Positions 42,817 through 53,320 of a stretch of 64,000 bases of DNA are shown here, piece after piece; position 1 is the stretch's first letter; each line of letters begins with the position of its first letter. Source of the DNA: Pseudobutyrivibrio sp. UBA1225 (GTDB lineage Bacteria > Bacillota > Clostridia > Lachnospirales > Lachnospiraceae); NCBI GenBank assembly GCA_002309345.1, contig DBWZ01000052.1, positions 1 through 64,000 of the forward strand, written 5' to 3'. The notes under the pieces are model-generated. The model saw nothing but the letters and a program-made list of their open reading frames with translations, was not told the origin of the DNA and did no database searches. Position numbers and translations under genes: made by a program.

Positions 42817-44791
42817 TTATTGACACATCTCCTCTTTCCAAATAAAACGTAAACACACATCCCGAAGGATCATTGTCTGTAACAGAAATACTTCCGCCGT
42901 GGGCTTCCACTACGGATTTACATAATGCCAAACCAATACCCATACTTCTTCTGCTGTCAGCAATTTTGTTTTGTCCTGTAAAGAACATGTCAAAGGCATG
43001 CTCCTTGGCCTTATCATCCATACCTGGGCCATTATCGGAAATACGAACACAAATCATATTGCCTTCATAACCATACTTAATTTCGATGGTTGAGCCAACA
43101 GGTGTATATTTTATGGCATTGTTTATGATATTTATAATAACCTGAGTTATGAGCCTTGCATCCATATTGGCTATAATGATTTCCTTTGGAGTGCAGACCT
43201 TTATCTCATGGTCAGATTTGTTTCGATCTATATGTTTTAGAGCTTCTACAACAACGTCCTCAAAGTTGTCTAAGACCTTGTTGAGCTGCATTTCTCCATT
43301 TTCTATTCTTGTGACAGAAAGCAGGTTTTCCACAAGTCTTATCAACCACTCTGAATCAGAGTATATGTCTGAATACATCTGCTTTTTTGTTTCGTCATCA
43401 AGTATATCATAGTGATTACACAGATTGCTGGCATTTCCCGATATGGATGTCAATGGAGTTCTAAGGTCGTGGGAAATAGTCCGCAATAGATTGGCTCTAA
43501 GCTTTTCATTTTCAGCTATAAGGGTGGCCTCTTCCTTAGCTTTTTCGTTGTCCAAGTTTTCCAGTGCCAGGGCACCTTCACCTAAAATGGATAAAAGAAT
43601 ACTGTATTCGAAAGAACTGAGGGCCTTCTTTCCAACATGTACTCCCATTATTCCATAAACCATTCCGTTTATACGAATTGCCAAATAAAGATTTTTTGCA
43701 TTTGGAAATACTTTTGTCGTTGCCCCTGCTCGTTTTTTGTTCTTTAATACCCACTGGACCACCTGGGTTTCTGATGGGTCTATGGAAAGCTCACTATCCC
43801 CCTCTGCATCCTTCGCATATACGTATCCTGGTCCAAGAATTTTGTCTTTAACAGGATAGATTATCACATCCATGTCCAGTAATAAAATAACCTGATTTGC
43901 AATTACCTGTAATACATCATCATAGCTTCTGCTTTTTTGAAGAAGGCTGTTTGTATCAAACAAAACCTTGGTTCTGAATGCGGAACGAGCAGACTCTAAA
44001 GCGTTTTCTTTAAGTCTGTATGCCAGAGAACCAGTTAAAAGAGCAGCCAAAAGCATTATGACAAATGTTACTGGATAACCAGGCTCAGCTGCATGAAGTG
44101 TAAGCCTTGGCTCAGTAAAGAAAAAGTTAAACAAAAGTACCGAAAACAGCGAACTAATCAAACTGCAAATATGACTTCTGGTTAAAATAGCATTTAAAAG
44201 CACACCTAAAATGTATACTGTAATAATGTTGGATTCGGTAAATCCAAGCCAGCTAAAACACAGTCCCAGCCCAGTCATAATAATCAAAATTCCTGCTGTA
44301 ACCAAAAGTTCCTTCCATGTAGCAGTTATTTGCTGAGTCAGGCGCCTTCTTCGGCTTTCTTTAATATTTGTTTTTGAATCGGGAATAATAAAAATATCGA
44401 TATTTGGAACATTGGAAATCAATTGCTCTGTAACAGTCTGTGGTTGCCAAAATCGATATCTGCTTGTATTACTTCGACCTATTACTATTTTAGTAACTCC
44501 CGAAACCCTTGCATATTCAGCAATCTGAAGAGATATATTGTCCCCCACAACTGTGGCAATGGTAGCCCCCTTGTCTTCTGCATATCTAGTATTGTTCTGC
44601 AGTCTCTTCTGCTCCTTGGGTGGAAGTGAATCCTCCTGGGATTTAGACACATAGAGAGCTGTAAATTGAGCTTGAAATGCATGGGCAAGATTGGAAGCCG
44701 CATCTATAATCTTTCTGTTGGTTGGGGATGGAGATAAGCAGACTAACACATGCTCTGCTACTCCACTTGCTGTCAAAGGATTTGAGCCCAT
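42809..44791 (-). CDS. KdpD-like sensor histidine kinase lacking the KdpD N-terminal domain
   Basis: About 660 residues. An N-terminal universal-stress-type domain (EHVLVCLSPSPTNRKIID, YVSKSQEDSLPP, TKIVIGRSNTSRYRFW) is followed by four DUF4118 membrane helices (about 170-285), a GAF-like part, HisKA with the phospho-histidine in TISHDLRTPLTSISG, and an ATPase domain (IINNAIKYTPVG, ISDNGPGMDD, MGIGLALCKSVVEAHGG). Classical KdpD is near 900 residues and starts with a KdpD-specific ATP-binding domain, absent here. The start is ATG 44791 after AGGAG. It sits in one operon with Ktr/Trk genes. Confidence 0.9.
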   Translation of the reverse strand: MGSNPLTASGVAEHVLVCLSPSPTNRKIIDAASNLAHAFQAQFTALYVSKSQEDSLPPKEQKRLQNNTRYAEDKGATIATVVGDNISLQIAEYARVSGVTKIVIGRSNTSRYRFWQPQTVTEQLISNVPNIDIFIIPDSKTNIKESRRRRLTQQITATWKELLVTAGILIIMTGLGLCFSWLGFTESNIITVYILGVLLNAILTRSHICSLISSLFSVLLFNFFFTEPRLTLHAAEPGYPVTFVIMLLAALLTGSLAYRLKENALESARSAFRTKVLFDTNSLLQKSRSYDDVLQVIANQVILLLDMDVIIYPVKDKILGPGYVYAKDAEGDSELSIDPSETQVVQWVLKNKKRAGATTKVFPNAKNLYLAIRINGMVYGIMGVHVGKKALSSFEYSILLSILGEGALALENLDNEKAKEEATLIAENEKLRANLLRTISHDLRTPLTSISGNASNLCNHYDILDDETKKQMYSDIYSDSEWLIRLVENLLSVTRIENGEMQLNKVLDNFEDVVVEALKHIDRNKSDHEIKVCTPKEIIIANMDARLITQVIINIINNAIKYTPVGSTIEIKYGYEGNMICVRISDNGPGMDDKAKEHAFDMFFTGQNKIADSRRSMGIGLALCKSVVEAHGGSISVTDNDPSGCVFTFYLERGDVSINE

Positions 44792-44805
44792 TTTTTCTCC
44801 TACTC

Positions 44806-45063
44806 TCAATTTGATTCTTCTCTTAGGATAACTTCAAAATTTGGGTGTGTCTGCTTAAACTTGTCTATTTCTTTATCTATTTCCTTAAGAGGAATGTTAC
44901 CAGCTATTTTAACAGATGATGGACCTTTTAGCACTATCTCATCCTTTTTTGCCTTTTGATTTTCGTAGATGAACCTATCAACTTTGTTCATAATGTATAA
45001 CCCGTACAAAAAAAGAAATAACAAAAAAATAATTAATACTACTACAAACATCATATACCTCAT
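44806..45063 (-). CDS. Small single-span membrane protein of the potassium operon
   Basis: About 85 residues from ATG 45063 (or 82 from ATG 45054, which has GAGG upstream). A single hydrophobic helix (FVVVLIIFLLFLFLYGLYIM) near the N-terminus is followed by a charged cytoplasmic or external tail (KVDRFIYENQKAKKDEIVLK). The start falls one base after the stop of the TrkA-type gene. No family is recognised; position suggests an accessory subunit of the transporter or of the sensor kinase. Confidence 0.65.
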   Translation of the reverse strand: MRYMMFVVVLIIFLLFLFLYGLYIMNKVDRFIYENQKAKKDEIVLKGPSSVKIAGNIPLKEIDKEIDKFKQTHPNFEVILREESN

Positions 45064-45064
45064 T

Positions 45065-45712
45065 TCAAATATGAAAACACTTTTGAATTGCTTTGTGTTC
45101 ACCAAGAACAAGAAGTGTCTGCTGTTCTTCAAAAATAGTATCTGGCGTTATGGTCAAATTCATCTGCCCATCTTTTTTGATGGCCATAATATTGATTCCA
45201 TACTTTTGTCTAATATCAATTTGATTCACTGTCTTGTCAATCCATTCTTCAGGTAAATCAACTTCAAAAATAGCATGATTGTCATCAAGCTTTATATAAT
45301 CCAAAATATGATCTGAGGTATAACGAATAGCTGTCCACTTGGCAATCTGCTTTTCAGGATTAACTACTTCATCCGCTCCATTTCTAAGAAGGAATTTTGC
45401 CTGAACCTCTCTATTTGCCCTTGATACAACCATTTTTCCACCTAATTCCTTTAACAGAGATGTGGTTTCAAGGGAGTTTTGAAAATTGCTCCCAATAGTC
45501 TCAATACATACATCAAAATTATTGATTCCAAGAGAAGATAAAAAGCTGGCATTTGTACTGTCACCAATTAAAGCGTTTGTAACATAAGACAGGGCCTCAT
45601 TAACCTTTTCCTCGTCTATATCAATTGCCATAACCTGATGGCCCAACTCGTGAACCTTCTTGGCAATCATCATTCCAAAATTTCCAAGTCCTATTATTAA
45701 TATTGATTTCAT
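45065..45712 (-). CDS. KtrA/TrkA-type potassium channel regulatory subunit
   Basis: The 215-residue protein has a Rossmann NAD/ATP-binding RCK-N domain (IIGLGNFGMMIAKKVHELGH, then an AIDIDEEKVNE acidic site) and a C-terminal RCK-C domain (HAIFEVDLPEEWIDKTVNQI, GINIMAIKKDGQMN). It would form the cytoplasmic gating ring for the TrkH/KtrB protein encoded just upstream. Confidence 0.92.
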   Translation of the reverse strand: MKSILIIGLGNFGMMIAKKVHELGHQVMAIDIDEEKVNEALSYVTNALIGDSTNASFLSSLGINNFDVCIETIGSNFQNSLETTSLLKELGGKMVVSRANREVQAKFLLRNGADEVVNPEKQIAKWTAIRYTSDHILDYIKLDDNHAIFEVDLPEEWIDKTVNQIDIRQKYGINIMAIKKDGQMNLTITPDTIFEEQQTLLVLGEHKAIQKCFHI

Positions 45713-45723
45713 AACACACTTTC

Positions 45724-47061
45724 CTATCCTACGGTTATATTTTCTACTGGGTATTTCAATATACTACTATCCTTATGGGAGAAGGCCGCATATATAATCG
45801 TCAAACCGCCTACTCTTCCAAAGAACATAAGCAATATAAGTATTATTCTTGAAGCAGCTGACAATCCTGGAGTTATGCCCATTGACAGTCCCACGGTACC
45901 AATTGCGGAAATTGTCTCAAAAAGACATTTTTGCATAGGCAGGCCCTCTATTATGCTGATGATAATCTCCGAAATCATAGCAAAGCCCACATACAAAAAT
46001 AGTATTGCTGAAGCGTTCTTTACAATTGAATCGTCCACTCTTCGGCCATAGTAGTTTGGACTCTGGCGTCTTCTGAGTACTGCTATTGTATTAGCAAATA
46101 AAACTGCTATTGTGGTTGTCTTCATTCCTCCGGCAGTAGAACCCGGAGAGCCCCCTACAAGCATTAGAAGCATGGTGATGGATCTTCCCACATCAGACAT
46201 CTTACTGTAATCGGTGGTATTAAAACCTGCAGTTCTTGGGGTGATAGCCTGAAACATAGACAAGCAGATTCTTCTCCCCAGGGGCTCCTTTGCAAAGTCC
46301 TCAAAAAAGAAGAATAAAGCTGGCAAAGCTATCAAAATAAAAGTAGTTACTAAAATAACCTTTGTCTGCATTCTATATTCCTTGATATGAGTTTTCTTTG
46401 TAAGAATATCATCCCAGGTAAGGAAACCTATTCCCCCCATTACAATCAAAAGACATACAACTGTATTAAAATAGCCATCTCCACCAAAGGCTGTAAGGGA
46501 GCTAAATTGCCCTGTCTCATCTCCCATAAGGTCAAATCCAGCATTGCAGAAGGCTGATACAGCATGAAAAACAGACATCCAGGCCCCCCTGGCACCATAT
46601 CTTGGTATAAACACAGGGAACATACAAATGGCCCCCAGAGCCTCAATTACAACGGTGGTAATAATGATGAACTTAGTCAACTTAACCATGCCTCCCAGTT
46701 GTGGAGCGGATAAAGCATTTTGCATCGTCTGCCTGTGCATAAGACCAATCTTTCGTCCCACCAGCAAATATAAGAAGGACGTTACTGTAATAACTCCTAA
46801 TCCTCCAATTTGTATCATCGCAAGAATTATTGCCTGGCCAAAATCTGACCAATAGGATGCAGTATCAACTACCACAAGTCCAGTAACGCATACCGCGGAT
46901 GTTGAAGTAAAAAGTGATTTTCCAAAGGAAGTCCACTGACCACTTTGGGCTGATATAGGAAGCATTAAAAGCATTGCTCCAAATAAAATCGTCCCTGCAA
47001 ATCCAATTATTATAATTTGAAATGGTGAAAGCTTTTCTTTCAGTTTTGAAAAAGCAGACAT
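45724..47061 (-). CDS. KtrB/TrkH-type potassium transporter
   Basis: The 445-residue membrane protein has four membrane-pore-membrane repeats with selectivity-type glycines (TSTSAVCVTGLVVVDT, VSAFCNAGFDLMGD, TPRTAGFNTTDY, SAIGTVGLSMGIT) and GGSPGSTAGGMKTTT. It imports potassium, partnered by the RCK protein downstream. It is first in an operon with the regulatory subunit, a small membrane protein, and KdpD/KdpE-type regulators. Confidence 0.93.
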   Translation of the reverse strand: MSAFSKLKEKLSPFQIIIIGFAGTILFGAMLLMLPISAQSGQWTSFGKSLFTSTSAVCVTGLVVVDTASYWSDFGQAIILAMIQIGGLGVITVTSFLYLLVGRKIGLMHRQTMQNALSAPQLGGMVKLTKFIIITTVVIEALGAICMFPVFIPRYGARGAWMSVFHAVSAFCNAGFDLMGDETGQFSSLTAFGGDGYFNTVVCLLIVMGGIGFLTWDDILTKKTHIKEYRMQTKVILVTTFILIALPALFFFFEDFAKEPLGRRICLSMFQAITPRTAGFNTTDYSKMSDVGRSITMLLMLVGGSPGSTAGGMKTTTIAVLFANTIAVLRRRQSPNYYGRRVDDSIVKNASAILFLYVGFAMISEIIISIIEGLPMQKCLFETISAIGTVGLSMGITPGLSAASRIILILLMFFGRVGGLTIIYAAFSHKDSSILKYPVENITVG

Positions 47062-47205
47062 CCTAATAACCTCCAGTCATTTTTCTAATGATAGATTTTA
47101 TATTCAAAAAAAATAAGATGACATTAAGGGTTAAAGAATGATGTTAAGATTGTATAAAGAAAGATATTGTTTTAGAAAATACAAGATAGAATTTTCCTGG
47201 CAAAT

Positions 47206-47253
47206 GAAAAAATCCCTAAGGAAATGCCGTTAATTTAGCATTCCTTAGGGATT
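47206..47253 (-). terminator. Rho-independent terminator of gltBD
   Basis: On the minus strand AATCCCTAAGGAATGC pairs with GCATTTCCTTAGGGATT and runs into TTTTTT, directly after the gltD stop. Confidence 0.9.
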
Positions 47254-47259
47254 CTATTT

Positions 47260-48756
47260 CTAAAGATTACTATATCCCATCAAGAATTCATCCACCTCGC
47301 GAGCGCAGTCGCGGCCTTGTCTAATAGCCTTTACAACTAAGGATTGTCCTGTGTGCATATCACCTGCAGTAAATACCTTCTTAGCCTTTGTTGCAAAGCT
47401 GCTTGGTGAAACTGAGGCAACATTTGTACGTCCATCAACATCTACAGAAAATGCATCTACGACATATTTTTCTGAGCCCAAGAAACCTGCAGCTATAAGG
47501 CAAAGCTGGCAAGGCACTTCCTTTTCTGTGCCTTCAACAGGGACCATCATTCTTCTTCCAGACTTTTTGTCTACCTTAGACTCAAGAGAAACAAGAACAA
47601 CAGACTTTAACTCGCCCTTTTTATCTGTCTTAAATTCCTTAACCGTTGTTGTGTACACACGTGGATCATGACCGAATTTGGCAATAGCCTCCTCCTGACC
47701 ATAGTCTGTCTTGCACACAAGTGGCCACTGAGGCCATGGATTGGACTCAGCACGAGTATCTGGTGCCTTAGGCATCATCTCAAGCTGTGTCACGGATTTG
47801 CAGCCATGACGGATGGCTGTACCAACACAGTCGTTTCCTGTGTCACCGCCACCGATGATGATAACATCCTTGCCCTTGGCAGAGATGTACTGACCATCTA
47901 CAAGCTGCATATCATTAGCCCAGAGGCATTTTGTTGTGGATGTCAAAAAGTCTACAGCAAAGTAGATACCCTTGGCATCCTTTCTGCCTACTGCGTCTAT
48001 ATCACGTGGATTTGATGAACCGCAGCACAAAACTACAGCATCAAATTTAGAAACAAGGTCTTTAGCCTTTACATCAACACCTACATTGGCATTAACTGTA
48101 AAGCTAACTCCCTCCTCTTCCATGATTTTGACCTTGCGGTCGATAATCTGCTTTTCAAGTTTCATGTTTGGGATACCATAACGAAGCAATCCACCTACGT
48201 TGTCATTGCGCTCGTATACAGTAACCTTGTGACCTCTCTTGTTGAGCTGGTCAGCCACTGCAAGACCTGAAGGTCCTGAACCGATTACAGCAACAGTCTT
48301 ACCGGTGCGCTGTACTGGTGGCTTGGCGTCTGCCAATCCATTGGCATATGCGTATTCGATTATCGCCTTTTCGTTTTCTTTTGTGCTTACAGCATCTCCG
48401 TTGAGACCGCATGTACAAGCCTTCTCGCAGAGTCCTGGGCAGACTCTACAAGTAAACTCTGGAAAATTACTGGTCTTATGAAGTCTTGCGTATGCCATAT
48501 CATAGTTTCCTTGATACACAAGCTCATTCCACTCAGGGATAAGGTTGTTAAGAGGACAACCTGATGTCATTCCCTTAATAGTCATTCCTGACTGGCAAAA
48601 TGGTACGCCACAATCCATGCAGCGCGCGCTTTGACGCTGCTGCTCTTCACGGCTAAGTGGCTGATGAAATTCATTAAAGTTCTTTATTCTTTCGAGAGGA
48701 CTAGTTGCACTAGCCTCTACACGTTCATATTCTAAAAATCCTGTTGGCTTTCCCAT
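47260..48756 (-). CDS. gltD: Glutamate synthase small subunit
   Basis: The 498-residue protein has two N-terminal iron-sulfur cysteine groups (ARCMDCGVPFCQSG; CRVCPGLCEKACTCG), an FAD-binding site (VAVIGSGPSGLAVADQLNKR) and an NADPH site (VIIIGGGDTGNDCVGTAIRH). It passes electrons from NADPH to the large subunit. It lies 11 bases after gltB and closes the operon before a strong terminator. Confidence 0.96.
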   Translation of the reverse strand: MGKPTGFLEYERVEASATSPLERIKNFNEFHQPLSREEQQRQSARCMDCGVPFCQSGMTIKGMTSGCPLNNLIPEWNELVYQGNYDMAYARLHKTSNFPEFTCRVCPGLCEKACTCGLNGDAVSTKENEKAIIEYAYANGLADAKPPVQRTGKTVAVIGSGPSGLAVADQLNKRGHKVTVYERNDNVGGLLRYGIPNMKLEKQIIDRKVKIMEEEGVSFTVNANVGVDVKAKDLVSKFDAVVLCCGSSNPRDIDAVGRKDAKGIYFAVDFLTSTTKCLWANDMQLVDGQYISAKGKDVIIIGGGDTGNDCVGTAIRHGCKSVTQLEMMPKAPDTRAESNPWPQWPLVCKTDYGQEEAIAKFGHDPRVYTTTVKEFKTDKKGELKSVVLVSLESKVDKKSGRRMMVPVEGTEKEVPCQLCLIAAGFLGSEKYVVDAFSVDVDGRTNVASVSPSSFATKAKKVFTAGDMHTGQSLVVKAIRQGRDCAREVDEFLMGYSNL

Positions 48757-48767
48757 TGCAACTCCTC

Positions 48768-51700
48768 CTACTTATTAAGTGCATTAAATGCTTCGATTTG
48801 TGCCTGCTCTGATGAAAGACCCTTCTCCTCCATTTGGACAATTGTCTGCATCATCTTCTTGTAATCAAATGGCACAATACGCTTAAATTTAGGCAAATAT
48901 TCACTAAAGTTGTCATATACCTCTTTGCCCTTTACTGAACCTGTTGCAGCTACATGCTCTGCAATGATTCCCTTAAGCTCAAGGACATCGTACTTATCTG
49001 TGACAGACTCGAGACTTACCATAGACTTGTTAAGTCTCTTGTATAGTGTTGCATCCTCGTCTAAGACGTATGCGATACCGCCAGACATACCAGCCGCAAA
49101 GTTCTTGCCTGTAGTACCAAGCACCACAACTCTACCACCAGTCATGTACTCGAGACCGTGGTCACCGCAGCCCTCTACGACTGCTGTAGCGCCTGAATTT
49201 CTAACGGCAAATCTTTCACCTGCAACACCGTTTATAAATGCCTTCCCAGAGGTTGCACCGTATAAAGCAACGTTACCGACGATGATATTCTCATCCTGCT
49301 TGTAGGTTGCCTTAGCTGATGGGTAAACAACAAGCTTACCACCAGACAATCCCTTACCAAAGTAGTCATTGGAATCGCCCTCTAAGCGAAGTGTAAGTCC
49401 CTTTGGTACAAACGCACCAAATGACTGGCCACCTGCACCTTGGCAATTGATAACATAAGAATCCTCTTCAAGAGATTCTCCAAAACGTCTTGTAAGCTCT
49501 GCACCGAGTAAGGTTCCCAGTGAACGGTTGATGTTTGAAACGTGAGTATCAACCTGACCCTTTTCACCCTTTTCGATTGCAGATTTAAGCTTCTTCAAAA
49601 GTACCTTTTCATCGATAGTCTTTTGAAGTTCGAAATCGAAAACATTCTTCTTGTTATATACAATCTTCTCATAAGGATTTGGATTAGACACTACAGCTGA
49701 TAAATCAACCTTGCTATAGCGCTTAGATGCATCCACATCCTTGAGCTTGAGTAAGTCATAACGACCGCAGAGCTCGTCTACTGTCTTGCATCCAAGTAAA
49801 GCCATGTATTCGCGAAGCTCCTGTGCAATAAAGCGCATGAAGTTTACAACGTATTCAGGCTTACCAGCAAAACGCTTTCTAAGCTCAGGGTTTTGAGTTG
49901 CTATACCTACAGGGCATGTATCGAGATTACATACTCTCATCATTACGCAGCCCATAGTTACAAGTGGAGCTGTTGCAAAACCAAACTCCTCAGCACCAAG
50001 TGCACATGCAATAGCGACATCTCTACCGCTCATAAGCTTACCGTCTGTCTCGATTACTACCTTGTTACGCAATCCGTTCATGGCAAGAGTCTGATGCGCT
50101 TCGGCAAGACCGAGTTCCCATGGTAAACCTGCATTGTGAATTGATGACTTTGGAGCTGCACCGGTACCACCATCATATCCTGAGATAAGGATTACCTGGG
50201 CACCTGCTTTTGCAACACCTGATGCAACAGTACCAACGCCAGCTTCCGAAACGAGCTTTACAGAGATACGTGCATCTTTGTTGGCATTCTTTAAATCGTA
50301 GATGAGTTCAGCCAAATCCTCGATTGAATAAATGTCGTGATGAGGTGGTGGTGAAATAAGAGATACACCTGGTGTTGAAAGACGAGTCTTTGCAATCCAA
50401 GGGTATACCTTCTTGCCAGGAAGATGTCCACCTTCGCCTGGCTTAGCACCCTGAGCCATCTTGATTTGAATTTCCTTGGCGCTAACAAGATACTTGCTGG
50501 TAACACCAAATCTACCTGATGCAACCTGCTTGATTGCAGAACATCTATTTAACCCATCTTTTCCAACTGTGAAACGCTCTTCTTCCTCTCCGCCTTCACC
50601 AGAGTTTGACTTACCATGAAGCATGTTCATAGCGATAGCCATTGTCTCGTGAGCTTCCTTTGAGATAGAGCCGTAACTCATAGCACCTGTTTTAAATCTC
50701 TGAACGATTGAATCTACAGACTCAACCTCGTCGATGCTAATGCCTTTTTTAGGATATTTGAAATCGATTAATCCTCGAAGATTTCTGATTTCGTCCTCTT
50801 TAGTAACTAAGCTTGTATATTCCTTAAATGTGTTGTAATCACCTGTTCTTGTAGAAAGCTGAAGAAGATGAATTGTAGCTGGATTGTACATGTGCTCCTC
50901 AGCTCCAGAGCGCATCTTGTGCTGACCTCTAGAATCAAGTGTATCGTCAACTGAAAGTCCAAGTGGATCAAATGCCTTGCTGTGCTGCATCTCCACGTCA
51001 GCCTGGATATCGTCGATATCAATACCGCCTATACGGCTGATTGTACCAGTGAAGTACTTGTCGATTACATCAGAGCTGATACCGATTGCCTCGAAAATCT
51101 TGGCACCTTGATATGACTGAACAGTAGAAATACCCATCTTTGATGCAATCTTGATGATACCTGTGATTACAGCCTCGTTGTATGCGTCAATAGCTGCATG
51201 CTCGTCCTTTTTTAGCTGACCTCTTTCGATCAACTCACCGATTGTCTCTTGTGCAAGATAAGGATTGATTGCTGAAGCACCGTAACCGAGTAATGTTGCA
51301 AAGTGATGTACTTCTCTTGGCTCACCTGACTCAAGAATAACTGAAAGGCTTGTTCTCTTTTTGGTCTGTACCAAATGATGCTGAACAGCAGCAACTGCAA
51401 GAAGTGATGGAATTGCCACGTGGTTTTCATCAACACCTCTATCTGAAAGGATGATGATGTTGGCACCCTCACGGTAAACTCTATCTACCTCTACATATAA
51501 ATGCTCTATAGCCTTTTCTAATGAAGTATTTTTGTAGTATGTAATTGGAACTGTCTCTGCGCGAAGACCAGGAACCTTCATAGATTTGATCTTCATCACA
51601 TCGGTAACGGTAAGGATAGGATTGTTGATTTGAAGCATGTTACAGTTTGCTTCCTTTTCCTCTAGGACGTTGCCGGCTGTTCCAAGATATATTGTAGTTG

Positions 51701-53294
51701 CAGTAACTATCTCCTCACGAATAGAATCGATTGGTGGATTGGTTACCTGCGCAAACAATTGCTTAAAGTAATTGAATAATGGCTGATGATGATCTGAGAG
51801 AACTGCGATAGGCACATCGATACCCATTGCTCCTGTGTTCTCGCCACCATTTAAAGCCATTGGAAGAATAGAATCCTTTATCTCTTCGTATGAATAGCCA
51901 AATGCCTTCTGTAATCTGTCGCGCTCTTCCTTGGTGTATTTAGGAACTGATTCGTTAGGAATCTTGATATCAGAAAGAGTGGTAAGATTTGCATCAAGCC
52001 ACTGACCGTAAGGCTGTCTGCCAGCGTATGTAGCCTTGAGCTCATCGTCGTCAATCAAACGACCCTGAACTGTATCTACAAGAAGCATCTTGCCTGGCTT
52101 TAATCTATCCTTAACCTTGATTTTGCTCTCCTCAACCTCAAGTACACCAACCTCAGAAGAAAGGATGAGTCTGTCGTCATCTGTGATGTAGTATCTTGAA
52201 GGTCTAAGACCGTTTCTATCTAAAACAGCACCCATGATATCTCCGTCTGAGAATAGGATTGATGCAGGACCATCCCATGGCTCCATCATTGTTGAGTAGT
52301 ACTGATAGAAATCTCTTCTTGCCTGATCCATTGCCTTATTCTTAACCCATGGTTCTGGGATTGTAATCATAACAGCAAGTGGAAGTGGCATGCCATTCAT
52401 TACAAGAAACTCAAGAGCGTTATCAAGCATGGCTGAATCCGAACCTGCCTGATTGCACACTGGAGTAATCTTTGACATTTCAGGCTCAAGCACCTGAGAA
52501 ACCATTGTCTCCTCACGAGAGAGCATCTTGTCCGCATTACCCTTGATTGTGTTAATCTCACCGTTGTGTACAATGAAGCGATTTGGATGGGCACGCTCCC
52601 ATGAAGGATTTGTATTGGTAGAGAATCTTGAGTGAACTGTTGCAATAGCTGACTCGTAATCCTCGTCGTGTAAGTCTTCAAAGAAAAGTCTAAGCTGGTT
52701 AACCAAGAACATTCCCTTGTAGACGATTGTTCTACTTGAAAGTGATGCAACGTAAGTATCCTCAGCTGTCTGCTCGAACACGCGGCGTGCAACATAAAGC
52801 TTTCTGTCGAAATCCAATCCCTTCGGTGTGTCCGCCGGGCGCTTGATGAATGCCTGGCAAATATATGGCATACACTCAACTGCTGCTTTACCAAGAATCT
52901 CTGGCTTAATTGGAACCTGTCTCCAACCTAAAAACTCCAAGTTTTCTTTTTCAACGATGATTTCAAACATCTTCATTGCCTGTTTTCTTTTCAGCTCTTC
53001 AGCTGGGAAGAAAAACATGCCAACACCGTAGTCTCTTTCACCGCCAATTTTGATACCGAGTTTCTTTGTTACCTTTGAGAAAAACTTATGTGATATCTGA
53101 AGCAAAATACCAACACCGTCACCAGTTTCTCCAAGGGCATCCTTACCTGCTCTATGCTCAAGATTCTCAACTATCTTTAAAGCATCTGATACTGTTTGAT
53201 GAGTTTTGATTCCCTTAATAGAAACAACTGCTCCTATACCACAATTATCGTGCTCGAATTGGGGGCTATATAAGCCCTGTTGCTGATTATCCAT
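48768..53294 (-). CDS. gltB: Glutamate synthase large subunit
   Basis: The 1508-residue protein has the glutaminase cysteine at residue 18 (FEHDNCGIGAVVSI, after a short propeptide), a central domain, the FMN/iron-sulfur synthase domain (GAKPGEGGHLPGKKV, ISGYDGGTGAAPKSSIHNAG, CNLDTCPVGIATQNP for the 3Fe-4S cluster), and the C-terminal GXGXG beta-helix (GGVVVLG-type repeats). It makes glutamate from glutamine and 2-oxoglutarate. A promoter and hairpin leader lie at 53321-53409. Confidence 0.97.
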   Translation of the reverse strand: MDNQQQGLYSPQFEHDNCGIGAVVSIKGIKTHQTVSDALKIVENLEHRAGKDALGETGDGVGILLQISHKFFSKVTKKLGIKIGGERDYGVGMFFFPAEELKRKQAMKMFEIIVEKENLEFLGWRQVPIKPEILGKAAVECMPYICQAFIKRPADTPKGLDFDRKLYVARRVFEQTAEDTYVASLSSRTIVYKGMFLVNQLRLFFEDLHDEDYESAIATVHSRFSTNTNPSWERAHPNRFIVHNGEINTIKGNADKMLSREETMVSQVLEPEMSKITPVCNQAGSDSAMLDNALEFLVMNGMPLPLAVMITIPEPWVKNKAMDQARRDFYQYYSTMMEPWDGPASILFSDGDIMGAVLDRNGLRPSRYYITDDDRLILSSEVGVLEVEESKIKVKDRLKPGKMLLVDTVQGRLIDDDELKATYAGRQPYGQWLDANLTTLSDIKIPNESVPKYTKEERDRLQKAFGYSYEEIKDSILPMALNGGENTGAMGIDVPIAVLSDHHQPLFNYFKQLFAQVTNPPIDSIREEIVTATTIYLGTAGNVLEEKEANCNMLQINNPILTVTDVMKIKSMKVPGLRAETVPITYYKNTSLEKAIEHLYVEVDRVYREGANIIILSDRGVDENHVAIPSLLAVAAVQHHLVQTKKRTSLSVILESGEPREVHHFATLLGYGASAINPYLAQETIGELIERGQLKKDEHAAIDAYNEAVITGIIKIASKMGISTVQSYQGAKIFEAIGISSDVIDKYFTGTISRIGGIDIDDIQADVEMQHSKAFDPLGLSVDDTLDSRGQHKMRSGAEEHMYNPATIHLLQLSTRTGDYNTFKEYTSLVTKEDEIRNLRGLIDFKYPKKGISIDEVESVDSIVQRFKTGAMSYGSISKEAHETMAIAMNMLHGKSNSGEGGEEEERFTVGKDGLNRCSAIKQVASGRFGVTSKYLVSAKEIQIKMAQGAKPGEGGHLPGKKVYPWIAKTRLSTPGVSLISPPPHHDIYSIEDLAELIYDLKNANKDARISVKLVSEAGVGTVASGVAKAGAQVILISGYDGGTGAAPKSSIHNAGLPWELGLAEAHQTLAMNGLRNKVVIETDGKLMSGRDVAIACALGAEEFGFATAPLVTMGCVMMRVCNLDTCPVGIATQNPELRKRFAGKPEYVVNFMRFIAQELREYMALLGCKTVDELCGRYDLLKLKDVDASKRYSKVDLSAVVSNPNPYEKIVYNKKNVFDFELQKTIDEKVLLKKLKSAIEKGEKGQVDTHVSNINRSLGTLLGAELTRRFGESLEEDSYVINCQGAGGQSFGAFVPKGLTLRLEGDSNDYFGKGLSGGKLVVYPSAKATYKQDENIIVGNVALYGATSGKAFINGVAGERFAVRNSGATAVVEGCGDHGLEYMTGGRVVVLGTTGKNFAAGMSGGIAYVLDEDATLYKRLNKSMVSLESVTDKYDVLELKGIIAEHVAATGSVKGKEVYDNFSEYLPKFKRIVPFDYKKMMQTIVQMEEKGLSSEQAQIEAFNALNK

Positions 53295-53320
53295 GTTCTA
53301 ACTCCTTCCAAAAATACGAA

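Noticed and set aside
42115..44791. Part of a kdpFABC potassium ATPase locus
   Set aside because: Only the two-component genes resemble Kdp; the linked transporter is of the TrkH/KtrB type.
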